Below are positions 52,913 to 62,174 of a DNA stretch of 64,000 nucleotides, piece after piece. The position numbers were made by a program, and so were the translations under genes. The notes below the pieces were generated by a model. The model saw only the letters and a list, made by a program, of their open reading frames with translations. It made no database searches and was not told where the DNA came from. The DNA comes from JADKIH01 sp031417555 (lineage in GTDB: Bacteria > Bacteroidota > Bacteroidia > AKYH767-A > 2013-40CM-41-45): contig JANOVV010000070.1 in NCBI GenBank assembly GCA_031417555.1, positions 1 to 64,000 of the forward strand, in the 5' to 3' direction. Position 1 is the stretch's first letter. Each line of letters opens with the position of its first letter.

Positions 52913-54121
52913 TTAGAATGAAAATCCTATTCCCAGATTTACAAAACTATTGTCATTTTTAAAAGCAGGAGCAGAAGGGTCAGGAGTAACTAAAACAGGA
53001 TTCTGATCTCCGGTATTGCTTAATCTTACATCAGCTTTAAGAGCTAAATTAGGAATAGGTAAGTAGCAAAGTCCGGCTATGATATGTTTTTGATTTAAAA
53101 CCGGATCATTGATTCCGTTGGATGGAATTTTAGAATTCATATCCATGATTTCATAGCGTATAAAACCTAATAGTGAACGTTTTCTCTCCATTTTTTTTGT
53201 GTAGAGAAAATCGTATGATGCTTCTCCATATAATCCGTATGCGGCTTTAGGTGTATTGTTAGAATAGGCAGTATTAATTTTTTCAGCATCAGGAATCGAA
53301 ATGGAAGTAGCTAAAGCTTTAATGGTAAAAGCTTTCATATTGTATTGTGCATTTACTTCAGCAAGTAGAACCGGAGTGCCAAAAGGGCCTGAATCAAGAT
53401 TTAATGTATCTGCTGCGGCAGAAGATATACCAACTGTTCCTCCTGCATAAGCAGAAATTTGAAATTTGAAATTGTTTTTATTGTATTGCATGGCACCCGT
53501 AAGCGCCAGATTATTTGCTGATGCATTTCTACCTTCATATCTTCCACCTCGAATGACCTTTCCATGCTCAAATGCAGAAGAATTTAATCCATTGAGTAAA
53601 GCAAAACTCAAGTCCACAGGAAATGCATCTAATTGAGTATAAAAACCAATGCCTAATTCTCGCCATGTAGAAGGAATAATATAGGTCTCTACTTGTGTTC
53701 TTTCATTTCCATTAAAGGTATTTGGAAGATGATTTTCATTTAAAATCCCTATACGGGGAATAAATAAGCCGGCAGTGAAATAGGAGTTTCTACTGACGTT
53801 AAATTTAATATATGCTTGTTCAAAAGCAATTTCCCCGCCTTCTTCTCCACCGCTTACTTTAGCATCTTCCACTTCAATTTCAGAGATGAAAGAAAATTTA
53901 TCATTGAAACGATGTCCTAAAAAAAGGACAACCCTTTGCAAATTAATTTCAGAAATTTTTTCGTTAGAGTTATATTGATAAAAAAAGTTTCCATAACCGC
54001 CAACAAATGTTGCAGGTTTTTTTCCTGAATTAAATAATGAATCTTCTGAGGTTGAATTTTGAGCGAAACCTGAAAAAGCAGGAAGAATGAATAAAAGCTG
54101 AAGTATTGTTTTTATTTTCAT
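52913..54121 (-). CDS. Porin-like outer-membrane protein
   Basis: This protein of 402 residues has a signal peptide (MKIKTILQLLFILPAFSGFAQ). Its beta-barrel patterns include FVGGYGNFFYQYNSNEK, SEINLQRVVLFLGHRF, YFTAGLFIPRIGILNENHLP and a C-terminal strand ending FVNLGIGFSF. It resembles phosphate-selective-porin-type channels of Bacteroidota. The start at 54121 is used as the natural signal-peptide start. Downstream, 1 nt away, is the Rieske gene. A two-component system lies upstream in the same direction, 190 nt off. Confidence 0.75.
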   Translation of the reverse strand: MKIKTILQLLFILPAFSGFAQNSTSEDSLFNSGKKPATFVGGYGNFFYQYNSNEKISEINLQRVVLFLGHRFNDKFSFISEIEVEDAKVSGGEEGGEIAFEQAYIKFNVSRNSYFTAGLFIPRIGILNENHLPNTFNGNERTQVETYIIPSTWRELGIGFYTQLDAFPVDLSFALLNGLNSSAFEHGKVIRGGRYEGRNASANNLALTGAMQYNKNNFKFQISAYAGGTVGISSAAADTLNLDSGPFGTPVLLAEVNAQYNMKAFTIKALATSISIPDAEKINTAYSNNTPKAAYGLYGEASYDFLYTKKMERKRSLLGFIRYEIMDMNSKIPSNGINDPVLNQKHIIAGLCYLPIPNLALKADVRLSNTGDQNPVLVTPDPSAPAFKNDNSFVNLGIGFSF

Positions 54122-54311
54122 ATGCACCTTTAATTTGGGATGCAAAAGAAATCAAAATTTAACTATATTCCAAGATAATGTTTATTAGAATTTATATTTG
54201 TAAAAAAAAATATAAAAATTGATTTTAACTGACAATTATTAATATTCTATCAATGGTAACGATTGAAATTTATCATTGATCCAGAAATGATTAAATTTAT
54301 AAATTTTCAGA

Positions 54312-55013
54312 TTATTTTAATGCATTGTCAATCAAACGAAATCCTCTTCCGTGAATGTTTATTATGTCCAGCGTAGCATCATCTTTGAGAAATTTTCTGA
54401 GTTTTGTAATAAAAACATCCATGCTTCTGGCATTAAAATAATTATCGTCTCCCCAAATTTCTTTTAACGCTTTTTGCCTTGGCAATAGTTCGTTTTTATA
54501 AATGCATAATAATTTTAGAAGTTCCGCTTCTTTAGGAGAAAGTTTTTGAGTTTCATTATTAAGAGTTATAAGCCGGTGATCAAAATGAAAGTGATATTTT
54601 CCGATTGTAAATTCTTTTAAAGAGGAATCATGATTTTTATCTGCGCTTCTTTTCAGTATGGCTTTAAGTTTATACAACAATACTTCAGAATCAAAAGGTT
54701 TGGTAACATAATCATCTGCACCTACCTGAAATCCTGAAAGCATATCTTCTTTCATTGTCTTCGCAGTGAGGAAAATTATCGGAATATGTTCATCTTTTTC
54801 GCGAATTTCTTTTGCCAGGGTGAAACCGTCTTTCTTAGGCATCATGACATCCAGGATGCAGATATCAAATTTCCCGGTTACAAAATTATCATAACCGATT
54901 ATTCCATCTGCACAGAGTTTTACATCGTAATCATTTAATTCCAGATAATTTTTTAAAACGGATCCGAAGTTCGGATCATCTTCTACGAGTAGAATTTTAA
55001 TTTTTTTATTCAT
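54312..55013 (-). CDS. OmpR-family response regulator
   Basis: The 233-residue regulator starts MNKKIKILLVEDDPNF. The receiver domain has the acidic pocket EDD (11-13) and phospho-acceptor D55 (ICILDVMMPK), with the conserved Lys in DDYVTKPFD. The C-terminal winged-helix DNA-binding domain includes LSPKEAELLKLL and the recognition helix SMDVFITKLRKFL. It lies 10 nt behind the histidine kinase gene, its obvious partner. An upstream Met overlapping the kinase stop was rejected because the family begins at MNKK. Confidence 0.94.
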   Translation of the reverse strand: MNKKIKILLVEDDPNFGSVLKNYLELNDYDVKLCADGIIGYDNFVTGKFDICILDVMMPKKDGFTLAKEIREKDEHIPIIFLTAKTMKEDMLSGFQVGADDYVTKPFDSEVLLYKLKAILKRSADKNHDSSLKEFTIGKYHFHFDHRLITLNNETQKLSPKEAELLKLLCIYKNELLPRQKALKEIWGDDNYFNARSMDVFITKLRKFLKDDATLDIINIHGRGFRLIDNALK

Positions 55014-55023
55014 TTTTTTTATT

Positions 55024-56661
55024 TTATATTTTTCCGAATGGAATGAAAAACTCAAATGCACTGCCTTTACCTATTTCACTTTCAACTTTAATATAACCTT
55101 TATGTTGTTCGATTACTGCTTTTACATAGCTAAGTCCGAGACCAAATCCTTTAATATCGTGAATATTCCCAGTTGGTACTCTGTAAAATTTTTCAAATAT
55201 TTTATTCTGAATGTCTTTCGTCATTCCAATTCCTTTATCAACTACACGAACAATCAACCCGGTATTAGTATTTGCAGTTTCAATTTTGATTTCAGGATTT
55301 TCAGGCGAATATTTATTGGCATTGTCAAGTAAATTGAAAATTACATTGGATAAATGAATGGAATCCCCGACAAGCAAAGGTATTTCAGCTTTGAGATTAT
55401 TATTTAGAGATCCTCCTTTACTTTCTACCTGCAGGGCAATTAATTCAACTGCATTTTGAATTATTGTATGAATATTTAATTCTTCTTTTCTAAGGTTTAG
55501 CTCTCCTTTTTCTATCATTGCCATCTGTAAAACATTTTCTACCTGAGCATTCATTCTTTTATTTTCCTCACGGATTATTCTTGTGAAATAATCAAATTTT
55601 TCTTTGTCATTTTTAACGCGTGGATCTTTAATGGAATCAACTGCCAGGGAAATAGTAGCAATCGGAGTTTTAAATTCGTGCGTCATATTATTAATAAAAT
55701 CACTTTTTATATCTGATAATTTCTTCTGACGGTAGATAACCTGTATAGTATATACGAAACCAAAAAGTATGATAAAAGTAAATAATGATGAACTTAAAAG
55801 CATTACCCACATAGAAGCAAGAACATATTTCCGGCTATTGGGAAAATGGAAAATTAAAAAATCCGGTTTCGAAATAATATCATTTGGGAAAAGCAATGTT
55901 TTGTATTTCGATTTTAAAAGCTCTCCGGGCGAGACAGAACTTTTAGAGACAAAGAATGAATTACTTTTTCCATTTAATACTCCATAATCAACATCGAGGT
56001 TTATACCGCGATTGCTTAATTCATAATTGATAATTGAATCAAGCCTGTTTGAATCTAAACGACTGCGAAGATCAGTTTCCGGCCCGGCAAATTCAATAGC
56101 CATTTTATCCATTACATCATTTAACTTCTCCAGGCGCGCTTTTATTTTTTCTTCGTTCTGTCTGATAATTACTTCAGCCGAATCACCAAAAATGCGCGTT
56201 ATTTTTGAACTATGAATGGTATGCTGCGAAGATGAATCTCTTTGAAAATAATTTCTTCGCTGAACCCTTAAAAAAGTCTGCGAACTTCCCGGACGATGGA
56301 ATTCTATGTTAATATCTGCATTGTCTAAATCGTCAGCAACAGGCGGTGGTTTAAAAGCAGTTTTTGGGATTTCAATACTGGTATCAGTAATGGTTACCGG
56401 AATTGTAGAAGACGTATCACGGATCATTAACTGTGTGATTCGGGTGGGGTCAATTTTGAAGACATGTTCATTTAGAATATTGTATGCTTCATTCGTTTCT
56501 ATTCGGTCAACAATGGCATTCATTGATTGACTGACAGATTGATCGAATTGTTGTTCTTTTAGCCTGATATCATGCAATATCCAATACAATTGAAGGCTAA
56601 TAATACCTATCAAAGCAATACTCATTAAAATAATGATCGCTTGAAAGCCTTTTTTATTCAT
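55024..56661 (-). CDS. Sensor histidine kinase
   Basis: This 545-residue membrane kinase has helix 1 at about 8-28, a periplasmic sensor domain of some 240 residues containing a proline-rich part, and a second helix (MWVMLLSSSLFTFIILFGFV). The DHp helix carries H328 in NMTHEFKTPIATI, followed by the ATP-binding N box NLLDNANKYSPEN, VVDKGIGM (G1) and FGLGLSYV (G2). No HAMP domain is visible. The upstream T9SS gene is divergent, 128 nt away. The signal is unknown. Confidence 0.93.
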   Translation of the reverse strand: MNKKGFQAIIILMSIALIGIISLQLYWILHDIRLKEQQFDQSVSQSMNAIVDRIETNEAYNILNEHVFKIDPTRITQLMIRDTSSTIPVTITDTSIEIPKTAFKPPPVADDLDNADINIEFHRPGSSQTFLRVQRRNYFQRDSSSQHTIHSSKITRIFGDSAEVIIRQNEEKIKARLEKLNDVMDKMAIEFAGPETDLRSRLDSNRLDSIINYELSNRGINLDVDYGVLNGKSNSFFVSKSSVSPGELLKSKYKTLLFPNDIISKPDFLIFHFPNSRKYVLASMWVMLLSSSLFTFIILFGFVYTIQVIYRQKKLSDIKSDFINNMTHEFKTPIATISLAVDSIKDPRVKNDKEKFDYFTRIIREENKRMNAQVENVLQMAMIEKGELNLRKEELNIHTIIQNAVELIALQVESKGGSLNNNLKAEIPLLVGDSIHLSNVIFNLLDNANKYSPENPEIKIETANTNTGLIVRVVDKGIGMTKDIQNKIFEKFYRVPTGNIHDIKGFGLGLSYVKAVIEQHKGYIKVESEIGKGSAFEFFIPFGKI

Positions 56662-56789
56662 CGGTTGTAAAAATACTCAGCTTTAACACTTGAGTTCAAA
56701 ATTTAACCATTCTTTAACAGAGATTAACTGTGTTTTAACCAGTATTTTAAGAAATGAATATTTAATTTGCCTCAATAAACAAAAAAGCT

Positions 56790-57824
56790 ATGTATAACAG
56801 AATCCAAATTCGTGAAATTCTAGCCTGGATGGCATTGTCAATTGCAATGATCCTAATTAGTGTAACAGTAGTTTTCGCTCAAACGAAAACTATTAATGTC
56901 GAAAATGAAAACGGCAAGGTCCATATTAAAATCAGTAAAACAGAAAATGGTCAGGTGATTAAAATAGATACTTCTTTTATTGTGACCGATGATATGAATG
57001 TTGATGAGATTATCGAAAGTCTTGAAGACAGCGATCCTTCAAAAACGAATATTCATAAAAAAATTATCAAGCATAAAGGCGGAGATCAAAGTCTGAATAA
57101 AAAGCATATAACCGTTGACTTGAATTTCCCGGAAATGTCTCAGGCAGAAAAGGATAAACTTCATGAAAATTGGGAAGAATCTATGAAGGATATGAGAAAA
57201 GGAATCGAAAAAATGAGAGAGTCATTAAAAAGTATGCATATTCAAATTGACAGCGATTCTGATGATAAGGGTGATTTCCATTTTAATTTTAATTTACCTG
57301 ATGAGGATTCAGAAAAAAGTAATGATTGTGATGGCTATTCGTATACTTATAAATATTCACACGATAAGGATAGTGAAATGGATAGTCTGAAAGATGAAGA
57401 TCATATTGTTATTATGGGTGACAAAGATGAAAAGCCTCCTGTGTTAGAAAAAATTATTTCATCTAAAAACGGAAAACAGATATTTGTATATAAGCGGGCT
57501 GATTCTTCAAAAGAATCCGGTAAAAAAAATATTTCTCAGGATCAAGAGATAAAAAAGACAAATAAGACCGATATACGAGACTTACAATATTATCCAAATC
57601 CTACAGGCGGTAAATTTAAATTGACTTTTCACACGGATTTAAGAGGTGAAATAAAAATTCAAGTTGTTGATGAAAACGGGAAAGAAGTTTACTCAGAAAT
57701 GATTTCGAATTTCGAAGGAGATTATTCAAAGGAAATTGACCTTGGGAATAAGAGTAAAGGAAATTATTTTTTGAAAATTTTACAGAACGGAAAATCACTT
57801 ACTAAAAAAATAGTTTTGGATTAG
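56790..57824 (+). CDS. Acidic T9SS-exported protein, divergent from the sensor kinase
   Basis: The product is 344 residues. A hydrophobic signal segment (WMALSIAMILISVTVVFAQ) is followed by a strongly charged body with Asp/Glu/Lys-rich helices (MSQAEKDKLHENWEESMKD, RKGIEKMRESLKS). A type A T9SS sorting domain ends the protein (LQYYPNPTGGKFKLTF through LTKKIVLD). No enzyme motif is seen. The helical part resembles the linker region of the neighbouring kinase's sensor domain only in general character. Placement divergent from the kinase suggests it may be regulated by that system. A strong terminator follows. Confidence 0.75.
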   Translation: MYNRIQIREILAWMALSIAMILISVTVVFAQTKTINVENENGKVHIKISKTENGQVIKIDTSFIVTDDMNVDEIIESLEDSDPSKTNIHKKIIKHKGGDQSLNKKHITVDLNFPEMSQAEKDKLHENWEESMKDMRKGIEKMRESLKSMHIQIDSDSDDKGDFHFNFNLPDEDSEKSNDCDGYSYTYKYSHDKDSEMDSLKDEDHIVIMGDKDEKPPVLEKIISSKNGKQIFVYKRADSSKESGKKNISQDQEIKKTNKTDIRDLQYYPNPTGGKFKLTFHTDLRGEIKIQVVDENGKEVYSEMISNFEGDYSKEIDLGNKSKGNYFLKILQNGKSLTKKIVLD

Positions 57825-57858
57825 AATTTAGAGTAGAGGTTTTTCTTTAGGTTTTGTT

Positions 57859-57887
57859 AACCCCGGTACTAGCCGGGGTTTATTTTT
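57859..57887 (+). terminator. Terminator of the 56790 gene
   Basis: AACCCCGG and CCGGGGTT form a perfect 8-bp GC-rich stem with loop TACTAG, then TATTTTT. It lies 35 nt after the stop codon and could also serve the convergent DinB-like gene. Confidence 0.9.
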
Positions 57888-57905
57888 ACAAACTATATTT
57901 CTTTA

Positions 57906-58445
57906 CTAATTTGGAAAATTAATATTATTCTTCACCCGTAGAGCTTGATTTATATGACGTTCCTCATGAACTATTATTAATTCAATCAGATCATGTAATT
58001 TTAAGGTTATCAGAGAAGCAACGGGTGAGGTAACAACTATATGTTTATATTTCTCTTTTTCTAATTCTAAAAATAATTGAAATATTTCATCCTGATGATT
58101 TTTAAAATCAGAAATAATATTCTGGCTAACGGTACTTTCAGAAGGAATAAATAATCGAGGTGATTTATATTTTTTAACAACATTTTTTCCAAGAGTTTTT
58201 ATCATTTGTTTACCTGTGTAATTGCTCAAAGGATTATTCTTTTCCCAAAACGAAGGCTTATTTTTACCTTCAATGATTGTTAATAATACTGGTAAGTATT
58301 TCGCATTGGATACTATTAAGTGATCAAGACATTGTCCGATACTCCACTGATCCGGCGCGGGTTTCCAGTTTAACTGAATCAACTTTAAATCGCCAAACTC
58401 TTTATCAATTGTAGCAGTTAAAGAAGGTATAGAAGATGATAGCAC
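57906..58445 (-). CDS. DinB-family (DinB_2-like) protein
   Basis: This 179-residue four-helix-bundle protein is of the DinB superfamily, which often binds a metal through three histidines. Matching parts are PDQWSIGQCLDHLIVSN (first His), LHDLIELIIVHEERHINQALR (the later two). These domains commonly act as thiol S-transferases or unknown metal enzymes, and the substrate here is not clear. The start is GTG, with MLSSSIPSLTATIDKE as the conserved beginning. It is convergent with the T9SS gene at 56790. Confidence 0.8.
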   Translation of the reverse strand: MLSSSIPSLTATIDKEFGDLKLIQLNWKPAPDQWSIGQCLDHLIVSNAKYLPVLLTIIEGKNKPSFWEKNNPLSNYTGKQMIKTLGKNVVKKYKSPRLFIPSESTVSQNIISDFKNHQDEIFQLFLELEKEKYKHIVVTSPVASLITLKLHDLIELIIVHEERHINQALRVKNNINFPN

Positions 58446-58576
58446 GAGGATTATATATTATTTTTAAAAATAAAAAGTCGAAGGTACCCAATGCATATCA
58501 TTTTTTATATTTTTATTTGATTTAACGATAAAAAGAAAATGAAAGACTACCTTTTTCACACTATCACAATTATCGG

Positions 58577-58611
58577 CCAATAGCTATTAACTAATTGCCA
58601 ATAACTAATAA
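58577..58611. repeat. Heptad array upstream of prmC (5 units)
   Basis: The units are CCAATAG, CTATTAA, CTAATTG, CCAATAA, CTAATAA, reading toward prmC. The array ends about 48 nt before its GTG start. The rest of the gap 58446-58658 is AT-rich and contains the promoter of prmC. Confidence 0.85.
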
Positions 58612-58624
58612 CCAAAGATGTTTC

Positions 58625-58654
58625 TTGCTACTTTCATCTTTTTTCACAACTTTG
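58625..58654 (+). promoter_or_regulatory. Putative prmC promoter
   Basis: TTG at 58625-58627, a 19-nt spacer and CAACTTTG at 58647-58654 resemble TTTG-N19-TAnnTTTG with one mismatch. The box ends 4 nt before the GTG start codon, so the mRNA would have little or no leader. Confidence 0.45.
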
Positions 58655-58658
58655 CAAG

Positions 58659-59513
58659 GTGGAAACAGTAGGAGACGTATATTCCAGATTTCGTTCGCAG
58701 CTTTCTAAAAGCTATGAAGCCAATGAAGAAGAACAAATTACGGTTCTTGCCTTTGAACATGTAATGAATTACCGCCGGGTTGATGTTAGCCTTAATAAAG
58801 ATGAACGGTTAGGTGAAAATCATATAAAATCATTCGATAAAATTTTAGCCGCACTCAATACCGGAAAGCCAATTCAATATGTCTTGGGTAATTCGTGGTT
58901 TTACGGTATTAATCTAATGGTGAATAAACATGTGTTGATTCCAAGGCAGGAGACAGAAGAATTGGTTGAATGGATTGTGAAAGACATTAAATCTATGTCT
59001 AAAAAGCCGTCTGTAATTTTAGATGTTTGTACCGGTAGCGGATGCATTGCTTTGGCCCTGAAAAAGGAATATCCTGAAATTAAAATTATTGCAATAGATA
59101 TCTCTGAAAAAGCACTCGAAGTTGCCCGATACAATGCAATAAAAGAAAATCTGGAAATTAAATTTATTCATATGGATGCTTTAAAAATTTCATTGGATAT
59201 TTATCCTGATATTATTGTTTGTAATCCCCCTTATGTAATGAAAAGTGAAAAAGCAGACATGCATCAGCGTGTAACTGATTATGAACCATCTGCCGCTTTA
59301 TTTGTTCCTGATGAAGACCCGCTTTTATTTTACAGAAACGTATCAACCTGGGGATTGCGTTTTTTGAAAACTGAAGGACGAATTTATTTTGAAATCAATG
59401 AAAGAATGGGAAATGAAATTATCGGATTACATTCAGAACTTGGATTTTCAGAATCAGAAATTAAAAAGGATTTGCCGGGGAAAGACAGGATGTTTCGGGC
59501 AATTAAAAAATAA
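58659..59513 (+). CDS. prmC: PrmC, release factor glutamine methyltransferase
   Basis: PrmC methylates the GGQ glutamine of release factors RF1 and RF2. The SAM-binding motif is ILDVCTGSGCIAL (120-132) and the catalytic NPPY is at 189-192 (IIVCNPPYV). The N-terminal helical domain and the YVLGNSWFYGI segment preceding LIPRQETEELVEW are typical. Length 284 is normal. The start is GTG since no ATG fits. ligA follows 25 nt later in the same direction. Confidence 0.95.
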   Translation: METVGDVYSRFRSQLSKSYEANEEEQITVLAFEHVMNYRRVDVSLNKDERLGENHIKSFDKILAALNTGKPIQYVLGNSWFYGINLMVNKHVLIPRQETEELVEWIVKDIKSMSKKPSVILDVCTGSGCIALALKKEYPEIKIIAIDISEKALEVARYNAIKENLEIKFIHMDALKISLDIYPDIIVCNPPYVMKSEKADMHQRVTDYEPSAALFVPDEDPLLFYRNVSTWGLRFLKTEGRIYFEINERMGNEIIGLHSELGFSESEIKKDLPGKDRMFRAIKK

Positions 59514-59538
59514 TTAATTTTTAGTTCTTAATCTTCCA

Positions 59539-61623
59539 ATGACTGAATCAGAAGCAAAGAAAAAAATTGAAAAGCTGAGTAAAGAACTGGATGAACATAA
59601 TTATCGTTATTATGTATTATCGGAACCAACCATTTCAGATTTTGAATTTGATAAAAAACTTGAAGAATTAAGTGATCTCGAAAAAAATTTTCCTGCCTTG
59701 GCGTTAGCGGATTCACCAACTCAGAGAGTGGGTGGAACAATTACTAAAGAGTTTAAATCCGTAAAACACAAGTATCCGATGCTTTCTCTCGGCAATACTT
59801 ATTCTGAAAAAGAATTACTTGATTTTGATGAAAGAATAAAAAAGATTTTAGACAACGATTTCGAATATATATGTGAATTAAAATTTGATGGCGTGGCTAT
59901 CGGTTTAACTTACGAAAACGGAATTTTTCAAAAAGCAGTAACCCGGGGAGATGGAGTTCAAGGTGATGACGTTACAGCCAATGTTCGTACTATTCGGAGT
60001 ATACCATTAAAATTGCGTGGCGATAATTTTCCTGACGAATTTGAAATTCGTGGCGAGATATTAATGCCCCATTCTTCTTTTGAGAAAATTAATTCAACCA
60101 TTCGTAAGGATATGGAAGAAGATGGATATAATGATGACGAAATCTCTCTCCGTCTGCTTAAAAATCCACGTAATGCTGCCAGCGGGACTATTAAAATGCA
60201 AGACTCATCCATAGTCGCCGCCCGCAATCTGGATTGTTTTCTCTATGCATTTTATGCTGAAAAAATTCCTTTTAAAACTCATTATGAAGCGATGCAAGCA
60301 GCTGTTCAATGGGGATTTAAAGTAAGTAATCATATTAGTTTGTGTAAAGACATCCGTGAAGTATTCAAATATCTCGAGCATTGGAATAAAGCAAGACACA
60401 AACTCGGTTACGATACTGATGGAGTCGTTATTAAAGTAAACTCTTACGATCAGCAAAATGAACTTGGATTTACAGCTAAATCGCCACGGTGGGCAATTGC
60501 TTTTAAGTTTAAATCGGAAAGTGTTTCAACGACTTTGAATGATATTTATTTTCAGGTTGGGCGGACAGGAGCAATTACACCTGTAGCAGCACTTAAGCCC
60601 GTTTTACTTGCCGGCTCTACAGTAAAAAGAGCAACACTTCACAATGCTGATCAGATTGAGAAACTTGATTTGCGAAAAGGTGATATCGTCTTTGTAGAAA
60701 AAGGAGGCGAAGTAATTCCGAAAATTACCGGAGTTGATTTGGACAAACGTAAAGCAAATTCACATCCGGTAAAATATATTACTCATTGCCCGGAATGTAA
60801 TACACTGCTGGAACGAAAAGAGGGGGAAGCCCAGCATTATTGCCCGAATGTCAATGGATGTCCTCCCCAAATTAAAGGTCGCATCGAACATTTTATCAGC
60901 AGAAAAGCTATGAACATCGATAGCCTTGGAGAAGGTAAAGTTGAGATTTTATACGACAATAAACTTTTACATAATGCAGCAGATCTTTATTCATTGACGT
61001 ATAATGATATGATTGGCCTTGAAAAAATATATCTCAGCGATGAAGGAAAATCTAAGAAAATCAGCTTACAGGAAAAATCAGTTCAGAATATATTAAATGG
61101 TATTGAGGAATCAAAAAAGACACCATTTGAAAGAGTATTGTATGCAATCGGAATCAGGTATGTAGGAGAAACGGTGGCTAAAAAACTTGCCCTTCATTTT
61201 AAATCGATAGAGGCTATTGAAGAGGCCGGCCTGGAAGAATTAATGCAAACAGAAGAAATCGGCGAAAAAATTGCTCAAAGTGTTAAAGAGTTTTTCAGCA
61301 ATCAGGCTAATAAAAAGTTTGTTTCTACATTAAAAGCTGCCGGTTTAAAGATGAAAATAGGTAAAGATGCAATTCCTGAAAAATTAAGCGAACGTTTGTC
61401 GGGTAAATCGTTTGTTGTTTCAGGGACTTTCACTAATTTCAGCCGGGATGAAATAAAACTGCTCATCGAAAAACACGGTGGAAAAAATCAAAGCGGTGTT
61501 ACTTCTAAAACCGATTATTTATTAGCCGGAGAAGAAGCCGGCCCAAGTAAATTGGAGAAAGCAGCAAAATTGAAAATTAATGTAATAGGAGAAAGTGAAT
61601 TTTTAAAATTGATAAATGAATAA
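59539..61623 (+). CDS. ligA: LigA, NAD-dependent DNA ligase
   Basis: LigA seals nicks in replication and repair using NAD. The adenylation Lys is K115 in KFDG (CELKFDGVAIG), with further motifs RGDGVQGDDVT and EIRGEILMP. The zinc-finger cysteines are in THCPECNTLL and HYCPNVNGCPPQ. The helix-hairpin-helix region and a C-terminal BRCT domain (GKSFVVSGTFTNFSRDEI) complete it. Length 694 is usual. Its stop overlaps the next start by one base (TAATG). Confidence 0.97.
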   Translation: MTESEAKKKIEKLSKELDEHNYRYYVLSEPTISDFEFDKKLEELSDLEKNFPALALADSPTQRVGGTITKEFKSVKHKYPMLSLGNTYSEKELLDFDERIKKILDNDFEYICELKFDGVAIGLTYENGIFQKAVTRGDGVQGDDVTANVRTIRSIPLKLRGDNFPDEFEIRGEILMPHSSFEKINSTIRKDMEEDGYNDDEISLRLLKNPRNAASGTIKMQDSSIVAARNLDCFLYAFYAEKIPFKTHYEAMQAAVQWGFKVSNHISLCKDIREVFKYLEHWNKARHKLGYDTDGVVIKVNSYDQQNELGFTAKSPRWAIAFKFKSESVSTTLNDIYFQVGRTGAITPVAALKPVLLAGSTVKRATLHNADQIEKLDLRKGDIVFVEKGGEVIPKITGVDLDKRKANSHPVKYITHCPECNTLLERKEGEAQHYCPNVNGCPPQIKGRIEHFISRKAMNIDSLGEGKVEILYDNKLLHNAADLYSLTYNDMIGLEKIYLSDEGKSKKISLQEKSVQNILNGIEESKKTPFERVLYAIGIRYVGETVAKKLALHFKSIEAIEEAGLEELMQTEEIGEKIAQSVKEFFSNQANKKFVSTLKAAGLKMKIGKDAIPEKLSERLSGKSFVVSGTFTNFSRDEIKLLIEKHGGKNQSGVTSKTDYLLAGEEAGPSKLEKAAKLKINVIGESEFLKLINE

Positions 61624-62174
61624 TGTTAGTCAGTAAAAATATACGTGTTTGGCTCGGTCATCATCGTTTCATCAATGAAATGAGAAAGATCAACCGGGAG
61701 CCGGAAATTGTAAGTTTTGATGAAGCAGCTAAAATCGGCATACTCTATGATGCGACCGATGAAAGAGACTCTGATTCCGTTAAAAACTATATTAAGAATA
61801 TACGTTCAACTTTCAAAAAAGATATTCTTGCTATGGGTTATGTTGATAAAAAGGAAACTCATAAAAGTCAGTATGCCCAATTCGGCTTGGATTTTTTTAC
61901 TAGAAAAGATCTTAATTTTCAGATGATACCTGTTAATCCAATTGTAAATAATTTTATCAATGAAAAATTTGATATTCTTATAAATCTAAACTCAGGTAAA
62001 TGTTTTCCTTTAAGATATATTTCTGCCATGTCGAAAGCGAGGTTCAGAGTTGGAAGATACAGCAGTAGTAATACGATTTACTTTGATATGATGATTAAAT
62101 TAAATGGCGAGCCGCCCATTCGTACCGTCATAGAAGAGATTGAACATTTTCTCCGTTTAATAAAGAAAGCATGA
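61623..62174 (+). CDS. DUF6913-like protein
   Basis: This 183-residue cytoplasmic protein matches the DUF6913 type found in Bacteroidota between ligA and dapA. Visible parts are IGILYDATDERDSDSVKNYI, QYAQFGLDFFTRKDLNF, FDILINLNSGKCFPLRYISA and ARFRVGRYS. It has no signal peptide or known catalytic motif. It overlaps ligA by one base and dapA by 4 nt (ATGA), so the three are translationally coupled. The conserved gene order suggests a role in cell-wall or DNA housekeeping, but the function is unknown. Confidence 0.75.
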   Translation: MLVSKNIRVWLGHHRFINEMRKINREPEIVSFDEAAKIGILYDATDERDSDSVKNYIKNIRSTFKKDILAMGYVDKKETHKSQYAQFGLDFFTRKDLNFQMIPVNPIVNNFINEKFDILINLNSGKCFPLRYISAMSKARFRVGRYSSSNTIYFDMMIKLNGEPPIRTVIEEIEHFLRLIKKA

